Below, piece by piece: positions 7,020 to 10,783 of a stretch of DNA of 10,783 bases (its first letter is position 1; every line of letters begins with the position of its first letter). Origin of the DNA: an uncultured Collinsella sp. (GTDB taxonomy: Bacteria; Actinomycetota; Coriobacteriia; Coriobacteriales; Coriobacteriaceae). Position numbers and translations under genes: made by a program. Where the stretch lies: the NCBI GenBank assembly GCA_902469555.1, contig CABRDB010000016.1:1-10783 (forward strand), in the 5' to 3' direction. The notes under the pieces were generated by a model. It was not told where the DNA came from, ran no database searches, and saw only the letters and a program-made list of their open reading frames with translations.

Positions 7020-7129
7020 GGACCCTTGGCCGTTAGTTTGATACAAGTTCCGCACGAGCCGGAAAGCACTTAATGTGCTTTCCGTGCGAGCAGGACTGTT
7101 CGCAGTAGCAAACTAAAGGCCAAGGGGCC
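7020..7129. repeat. Large hairpin element, copy 2 (110 bp)
   Basis: Arms 7023-7040 and 7109-7126 pair at 17 of 18 positions (G7032/A7117 is the mismatch), with two more G-C pairs at 7020-7021/7128-7129. The core stem GGAAAGCAC (7061-7069) and GTGCTTTCC (7075-7083) is perfect around a TTAAT loop. CGCAC (7051-7055)/GTGCG (7084-7088) can pair further out, leaving GAGC-type bulges. Its core matches copy 1 in opposite orientation, with changes that keep pairing. It ends 32 bp downstream of the glycosyltransferase stop codon. Confidence 0.88.
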
Positions 7130-7161
7130 CAGTCAACCTAACAGCAGCGATTACTCGGCAG

Positions 7162-8193
7162 TTAGTTGAATTTGAAGATCTTTGAGGCAAGACGGTATAG
7201 GCCGAGTGTGGTTTTGTCTCCGGCACGACCGCGGAGGTTAGTGAAGAAGCCGACCACGCCGTAGCGAGCACGACGATACATGCGCTCGTCGTAGGCCTTT
7301 AAATCGCTCCATAGCGTCTTCAGGCGCTCATCGGCGAAATCCTCGTCGGAAAGCTTGGTGAGCACCGAGCAGATCGCCATCATCATGGTGAAGTAGCCCA
7401 TCATGTACGAACGCAGACGCGACGACTCGACATCGCTGTACAGGTGGTACGACTCCATCATGATACGCGTAACACGGAACTGCTGGTCCAGACGCTTGAC
7501 CATCGTGGCCTCGTTGACACTCTGGCCCTCGCGACCGATAAAGTAGCGATAGAGGTCGATGTCGGCGTAGTACATGGTCTTGCAACGCGGCAGCGGCACG
7601 TAGGCGTAGATGTTGTCCACATAGAACGTGTGCGGCGGCATGGGCAGGTTGGACTCGCGCAGCACATCTGTGCGATAGCACAGGCTGTGCATGAGCAGAT
7701 TCTGGTCCAAACGGAAATGGCCGATCTGGTCCCAGGTAAAGATCTTTTTTCGCGGCAGGGCAAACTTGTAACCAATGGCAGTATGAGTACCCTCGTAAAC
7801 CTTCTCGTACACGTAGTTCGAGATAAACAGGTCAACGCGCTGGTCGCGCTCTTCAAAGCCGCGCAGAATCGACAGCATGGTCGAAAGGGCAGCGCCGTCA
7901 AGCCAGTCGTCCGAGTCGACAACCTTGTAGTAGGTGCCCTGCGCCTCGCGCAGACCCGAAAGGACGGCAATACCGTGGCCGCCATTCTCCTGGTGCACCG
8001 CGCGGATGATTCCAGGATAACGGGCCTCCCACTCGTCGGCCTTGGCGGCCGTCTCATCCTTGGAGCCGTCGTCCACCACGATAATCTCGATATCGGTGGC
8101 ATAATTGCTCCCCTCCAAGATGGAGGTAATGCAATGGTCCATGTCCTTAGCGGCGTTATACGAGGGAATACCGAATGTTATGACTTTATGCAT
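7162..8193 (-). CDS. Family 2 glycosyltransferase, probably galactofuranosyl or related surface-glycan transferase
   Basis: A 343-aa GT-A fold glycosyltransferase (GT2) that transfers a sugar from an NDP-sugar, in the cytoplasm or at the inner membrane face. Seen: GIPSYNAAKDMDHCITSIL at the N-terminus, EIIVVDDGS (DDGS 41-44), AVHQENGGHGIAVLSGL, and VVDSDDWLD with the metal/nucleotide-binding DxD (93-96). The C-terminal 200 residues are charged and aromatic-rich, with no clear membrane helix. The start at 8193 gives MHKVITFGIPSYN, typical for the family; an ATG at 8211 would add six residues inside glf. The gene overlaps the glf stop codon by 8 bp, implying co-transcription and coupling. Because glf makes UDP-galactofuranose, galactofuranose transfer is a reasonable inference, but the acceptor and donor are not shown by sequence. 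Confidence 0.9.
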   Translation of the reverse strand: MHKVITFGIPSYNAAKDMDHCITSILEGSNYATDIEIIVVDDGSKDETAAKADEWEARYPGIIRAVHQENGGHGIAVLSGLREAQGTYYKVVDSDDWLDGAALSTMLSILRGFEERDQRVDLFISNYVYEKVYEGTHTAIGYKFALPRKKIFTWDQIGHFRLDQNLLMHSLCYRTDVLRESNLPMPPHTFYVDNIYAYVPLPRCKTMYYADIDLYRYFIGREGQSVNEATMVKRLDQQFRVTRIMMESYHLYSDVESSRLRSYMMGYFTMMMAICSVLTKLSDEDFADERLKTLWSDLKAYDERMYRRARYGVVGFFTNLRGRAGDKTTLGLYRLASKIFKFN

Positions 8194-9388
8194 GGCAGGC
8201 GATAATCTCATCCGAAAGATCGAGGGCGGAATTGGTCACGGCATCCATATCGTAGTAACGATACTCGGCCAGACGACCCACCGGGTGGAAGTTTGTCAGG
8301 TTCTGGACGCGCTCAAGATAGCGCTCATAGAGCTCACGGTTCTCGGGCTCAAGAATGGCGTAATACGGCGTCTCGCCCGAGCCGGGCGTATAGGCCTTGG
8401 AGTACTCCTTCATGATGGTGGTCTTGCCGGGCAAAACCTGACCGGTCATGTTCTTGAACTCGGTGATACGCGTGTAATCCTCGCTCGTGGTGTAGTTGAC
8501 GGTGCCCACGGGCTGGAACTGGTCCATATCAAGCGTCTCGAACTTCATATCGAGCGTGCGGTACGGAAGAGCGCCCAGGTCAAGGTCGAACAGCTCATCG
8601 AGCGGACCGGTATAGACGATCTCGCCGCCGTAGACCTTGCCGCCGATCTTGACGGTGGTCTCGTCGATCTCAAAGAGATCGCGGGCGTCCACGTCGCAGA
8701 ACACGTCGATCAGGTCGTGGTCGAGCATATGCTCGAACAGCGCCGTGTAGCCGTCCTGCGGCATACCCTGGAAGGGAGCCTGCGGGAAATAGCGGTCATC
8801 GTCGCCCACAAAGACGGGAACGCGACCGGTGATCGAGGGATCGATCTGGTCGGGCGTCTGGCCCCACTGCTTCATGGTGTAATGCAAAAAGACGTTCTCG
8901 TAGACGTAATCAGCGACCTCGGCCAAGTCGGGGTCGTTCTTCTTACGCAGCTCCATAATGGGCACCTTGACATCCTTGCCAAAGGTCTCCACGAGCTTCT
9001 GATACAGCTCCTCGCCGCGCTCGTCACCAAAGGCGAGCTTGAGACTCGCGTGGTTGAAGGGCACGGGCATAAGGGTGCCGTTGATGTTGGCGAGCACCTT
9101 GTGCTGATAATCCGTCCACTTGGTAAAGCGCGACAGGAAATTGTGCACGCGCTCGTTAAAGGTGTGATAGATATGCGGACCGTACTCGTGGATCAGGATT
9201 CCGGCCTCGTCAGTGCAGTCATAGGCATTGCCCGCAATGTGGCTACGGCGCTCCAAAACGGCAACACGATAGCCGATGGTCTCGGCAAGACGGCGGGCGC
9301 AAACGGCACCGGCATATCCAGCACCGACGACAATCATGTCGTACGCGCCGGCGTTAAAGCCTTCAGGCAGGCCTGAGGTAATCTGCAT
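8186..9388 (-). CDS. glf: UDP-galactopyranose mutase
   Basis: A FAD-dependent enzyme that interconverts UDP-galactopyranose and UDP-galactofuranose, the donor for galactofuranose in cell-surface polysaccharides. The 400-aa length is normal for bacterial Glf. The Rossmann motif MIVVGAGYAGAVCARRLAE (GxGxxG, 22-27) is followed by VAVLERRSHIAGNAYD, then HEYGPHIYHTFN (67-78) and LMPVPFN. HYTMKQWGQTPDQIDPSITGRVPVFVG and DRYFPQAPFQGMPQDGYT are strongly family-typical. The start ATG (9388-9386) is fixed by AAGGAG (9399-9394) with a 5-nt spacer, so the 17 residues before the first beta strand are real. It is first in a minus-strand unit with the overlapping glycosyltransferase and divergent from pta. 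Confidence 0.97.
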   Translation of the reverse strand: MQITSGLPEGFNAGAYDMIVVGAGYAGAVCARRLAETIGYRVAVLERRSHIAGNAYDCTDEAGILIHEYGPHIYHTFNERVHNFLSRFTKWTDYQHKVLANINGTLMPVPFNHASLKLAFGDERGEELYQKLVETFGKDVKVPIMELRKKNDPDLAEVADYVYENVFLHYTMKQWGQTPDQIDPSITGRVPVFVGDDDRYFPQAPFQGMPQDGYTALFEHMLDHDLIDVFCDVDARDLFEIDETTVKIGGKVYGGEIVYTGPLDELFDLDLGALPYRTLDMKFETLDMDQFQPVGTVNYTTSEDYTRITEFKNMTGQVLPGKTTIMKEYSKAYTPGSGETPYYAILEPENRELYERYLERVQNLTNFHPVGRLAEYRYYDMDAVTNSALDLSDEIIACHA

Positions 9389-9466
9389 CGATACTCCTTG
9401 TCAAAAGCCACGGGCTCGTTAGCTGGGCTTTTCTCGAACATTCTTCGAGACATATTTATCAGAGCG

Positions 9467-9472
9467 ATTATA
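9467..9472 (-). promoter_or_regulatory. Candidate -10 box for glf
   Basis: A perfect TATAAT on the minus strand (9472-9467), 79 bp upstream of the glf start. The -35 position at 17-bp spacing (9495-9490) reads CTCATT, a poor match, so an activator or a non-standard -35 may be involved. Confidence 0.45.
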
Positions 9473-9486
9473 GCGCTAATGCGTCC

Positions 9487-9492
9487 TATAAT
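9487..9492 (+). promoter_or_regulatory. Candidate -10 box for pta
   Basis: A perfect TATAAT on the plus strand, 128 bp upstream of the pta start. The region 17 bp upstream (9464-9469) reads GCGATT, a weak -35, and overlaps the glf -10 on the other strand. The leader would be about 120 nt and contains a 10-bp hairpin. Confidence 0.45.
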
Positions 9493-9544
9493 GAGCTTGC
9501 CACACAAGGAAAGCTCAAGCACCGCGGCGTACAAATTTGAAAGG

Positions 9545-9567
9545 TAAACCCGCTAGCAGCGGGTTTA
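9545..9567 (+). other. Hairpin in the pta leader, possible attenuator
   Basis: TAAACCCGCT (9545-9554) and AGCGGGTTTA (9558-9567) form a perfect 10-bp stem with an AGC loop, about 50 bp before the pta start. The A and T runs lie within the stem and TTCG follows, so termination would be weak. It may alternatively act as an mRNA 5' stabiliser or as an end for minus-strand transcripts. Confidence 0.55.
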
Positions 9568-9619
9568 TTCGTGAACAGCCGGGCGCCTGGAGCTTAGTGA
9601 AACGCTTGTAAGGAGTAAC

Positions 9620-10600
9620 ATGAGCGATTTCCTTAACCGTATGAAGTCTGCCGCCAAGGCCGACCTTAAGACGATCGTCCTGCCCGAGGGCGAGGATCCG
9701 CGCACCATCGTCGCGGCCACCAAGATCATCGAGGAGGGCCTGGCAAAAATCGTCATCCTGGGCAACCCCGACGAGATCAACGTTCCCGGCGCCACCGTCA
9801 TCGATCCGCGCAATGCCGAGAAGCACGAGGAGTACGCGCAGAAGTTTGCCGAGCTCCGCGCCAAGAAGGGCGTCACCATCGAGCAGGCTCGCGCCCAGGT
9901 GATGGACGCCACCTACTTTGGCACCATGATGGTCAAGATGGGTGACGCCGACGGCCTGGTCTCCGGCGCCTGCCACTCCACCGCCGACACCCTGCGCCCC
10001 GCGCTGCAGATCCTTAAGACCGCCCCGGGTACCAAGCTGGTCTCGGCCTTCTTCGTGATGTGCACCGACACCCCGCAGTTCGGCACCGACGGTACGCTGA
10101 TCTTCGCCGACTGCGGCCTCAACATCAACCCGTCCTCCGACGAGCTATCCGAGATCGCCATCGCCTCCGCTCACTCCTGGTCCACCTTTATGGGCAGCGT
10201 CGAGCCGCACGTGGCCATGCTCTCCTACTCCACCATGGGCTCCGCCGGCGGCGAGGTCGCCAAGAAGGTCCAGGAGGCCGTTAAGTTCTGCAAGGAGAAG
10301 GCTCCCGAGCTCGCCATCGATGGCGACCTGCAGCTCGACGCCGCCATCGTTCCCACCGTCGCCCAGCTCAAGGCCCCCGGCTCCTCCGTTGCCGGCAAGG
10401 CCAACGTGCTTGTGTTCCCCGATCTCGAGGCCGGCAACATCGGCTACAAGCTGGTCCAGCGCTTCGCCGGCGCCGACGCTTACGGCCCCATCCTGCAGGG
10501 CATCGCCAAGCCGGTCAATGACCTTTCGCGCGGCTGCTCTGCCGACGACATCGTGGGTGTCGTGGCCATCACCGCCGTCCAGGCTCAGATGGCTGAATAG
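9620..10600 (+). CDS. pta: Phosphate acetyltransferase
   Basis: Pta converts acetyl-CoA and phosphate to acetyl phosphate and CoA; with acetate kinase it yields ATP and acetate in fermentation. The 326-aa product matches the short, catalytic-domain-only form of about 325-335 aa and lacks the regulatory N-terminal domains of the enterobacterial enzyme. Seen: IVLPEGEDPRTI (19-30), YFGTMMVKMGDADGLVSGACHSTADTLRPALQ split across 99-130, PHVAMLSYSTMGSA (196-209), NVLVFPDLEAGNIGYKLVQR (262-281) and KPVNDLSRG (297-305). The start ATG at 9620 has AAGGAG (9610-9615) with a 4-nt spacer. Codon bias toward C-ending codons is strong, suggesting high expression. It ends in a strong hairpin, and no acetate kinase gene follows on the same strand. 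Confidence 0.97.
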   Translation: MSDFLNRMKSAAKADLKTIVLPEGEDPRTIVAATKIIEEGLAKIVILGNPDEINVPGATVIDPRNAEKHEEYAQKFAELRAKKGVTIEQARAQVMDATYFGTMMVKMGDADGLVSGACHSTADTLRPALQILKTAPGTKLVSAFFVMCTDTPQFGTDGTLIFADCGLNINPSSDELSEIAIASAHSWSTFMGSVEPHVAMLSYSTMGSAGGEVAKKVQEAVKFCKEKAPELAIDGDLQLDAAIVPTVAQLKAPGSSVAGKANVLVFPDLEAGNIGYKLVQRFAGADAYGPILQGIAKPVNDLSRGCSADDIVGVVAITAVQAQMAE

Positions 10601-10656
10601 CTTACATATCCCCTCGGGACCCTGCAGGGCAAAGCTCTGAAAACGTCCTCGGACAT

Positions 10657-10701
10657 GCAAAGAGGCTCCGCTGCGCGCTTCGCGCGGCGGAGCCTCTTTG
10701 C
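10657..10701. terminator. Bidirectional terminator between pta and a convergent gene
   Basis: GCAAAGAGGCTCCG (10657-10670) pairs perfectly with CGGAGCCTCTTTGC (10688-10701). The stem continues through CTGCGCG/CGCGCGG (one T.G pair) to a tiny CTT loop, about 21 bp in all. The AAAGAG and CTCTTT ends are symmetric, so the same hairpin can end pta transcripts on plus and the right-edge gene on minus. Confidence 0.8.
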
Positions 10702-10713
10702 GTCCTGACGCTC

Positions 10714-10783
10714 CTATTTGGCAAGGTGTTTTTTAGAATCCATTTTGCGCTCGGCCTCGAAGGCTTGCCTGTCCCAATCGAGC
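10714..10783 (-). CDS. C-terminal end of an unidentified protein (runs off right edge)
   Basis: On the minus strand one frame stays open from the right edge and ends LDWDRQAFEAERKMDSKKHL then AK and TAG (10716-10714). The charged, Lys-rich tail is a plausible protein end, and the stop lies 12 bp before a strong hairpin that could terminate it. The other two minus frames look less protein-like, and one is closed by a TAA. Only 22 residues are visible, so the family cannot be named. It is convergent with pta, and nothing here suggests acetate kinase. Confidence 0.55.
   Translation of the reverse strand, partial: LDWDRQAFEAERKMDSKKHLAK

Noticed and set aside
6790..7161. Integron attC sites or a CRISPR array
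   Set aside because: The hairpins superficially resemble attC sites, but no correct GTTRRRY/RYYYAAC core pair was seen and no integrase or cassette structure is present. There are only two inverted copies and no spacers, so it is not CRISPR.
8105..9376. 423-codon plus-strand open frame antisense to glf and the glycosyltransferase
   Set aside because: It lies opposite two well-identified genes, resembles no family, and arises from GC-rich codon bias on the true strand. The same applies to 7444-8205 plus and 2032-2955 minus.
9491..9547. 18-codon leader peptide ahead of pta
   Set aside because: Its ATG overlaps the proposed -10 box, so it would not be transcribed from that promoter, and no ribosome binding site precedes it.

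Overview
The window looks like chromosomal DNA of a high-GC, anaerobic, gut-type actinomycete of the class Coriobacteriia, most likely Collinsella or a close relative. This is inferred from GC-rich coding regions with strong third-position GC bias, the style of the proteins, and the gene set (arginine deiminase, phosphotransacetylase, galactofuranose precursor synthesis). No marker gene such as rRNA is present, so the taxon is a judgement, not a proof.

Layout. (1) 1-75, minus: the first 25 codons of arginine deiminase (arcA), running off the left edge. (2) 76-630: an AT-rich divergent intergenic region with no convincing gene, which must hold the arcA and ppk control signals. (3) 631-6789, plus: polyphosphate kinase 1 with an unusual Pro/Ala/Glu-rich C-terminal tail, closed by a strong terminator; a TrmA/RlmD-type Fe-S RNA uracil methyltransferase; a DJ-1/PfpI protein overlapping a Maf nucleotide pyrophosphatase by ATGA; and a P1-family (S58/DmpA-like) self-processing peptidase. 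(4) 6790-7161: a 372-bp gap between convergent genes. It holds two large hairpins that are diverged copies of one element in opposite orientation, plus a decayed plus-strand fragment matching the C-terminus of the neighbouring glycosyltransferase. (5) 7162-9388, minus: UDP-galactopyranose mutase (glf) followed by an overlapping family 2 glycosyltransferase, probably a two-gene galactofuranose unit for a surface glycan. (6) 9389-9619: a divergent control region with two back-to-back TATAAT boxes and a leader hairpin. (7) 9620-10600, plus: phosphate acetyltransferase (pta), ending in a large symmetrical terminator shared with the 3' end of an unidentified minus-strand gene at the right edge (10714-10783).

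Together the genes cover energy and phosphate metabolism (arginine deiminase, Pta, PPK1), RNA modification, housecleaning (DJ-1, Maf) and surface glycan synthesis (glf, glycosyltransferase). Most of the coding content is ordinary. The most unusual part is the 6790-7161 gap: the two hairpins share a nearly identical core with base-pair-preserving changes, have arms that differ between copies yet stay self-complementary, and are each met in the same sense by transcripts from the gene next to them. This fits a repeated 3'-end RNA or DNA element that I do not recognise.
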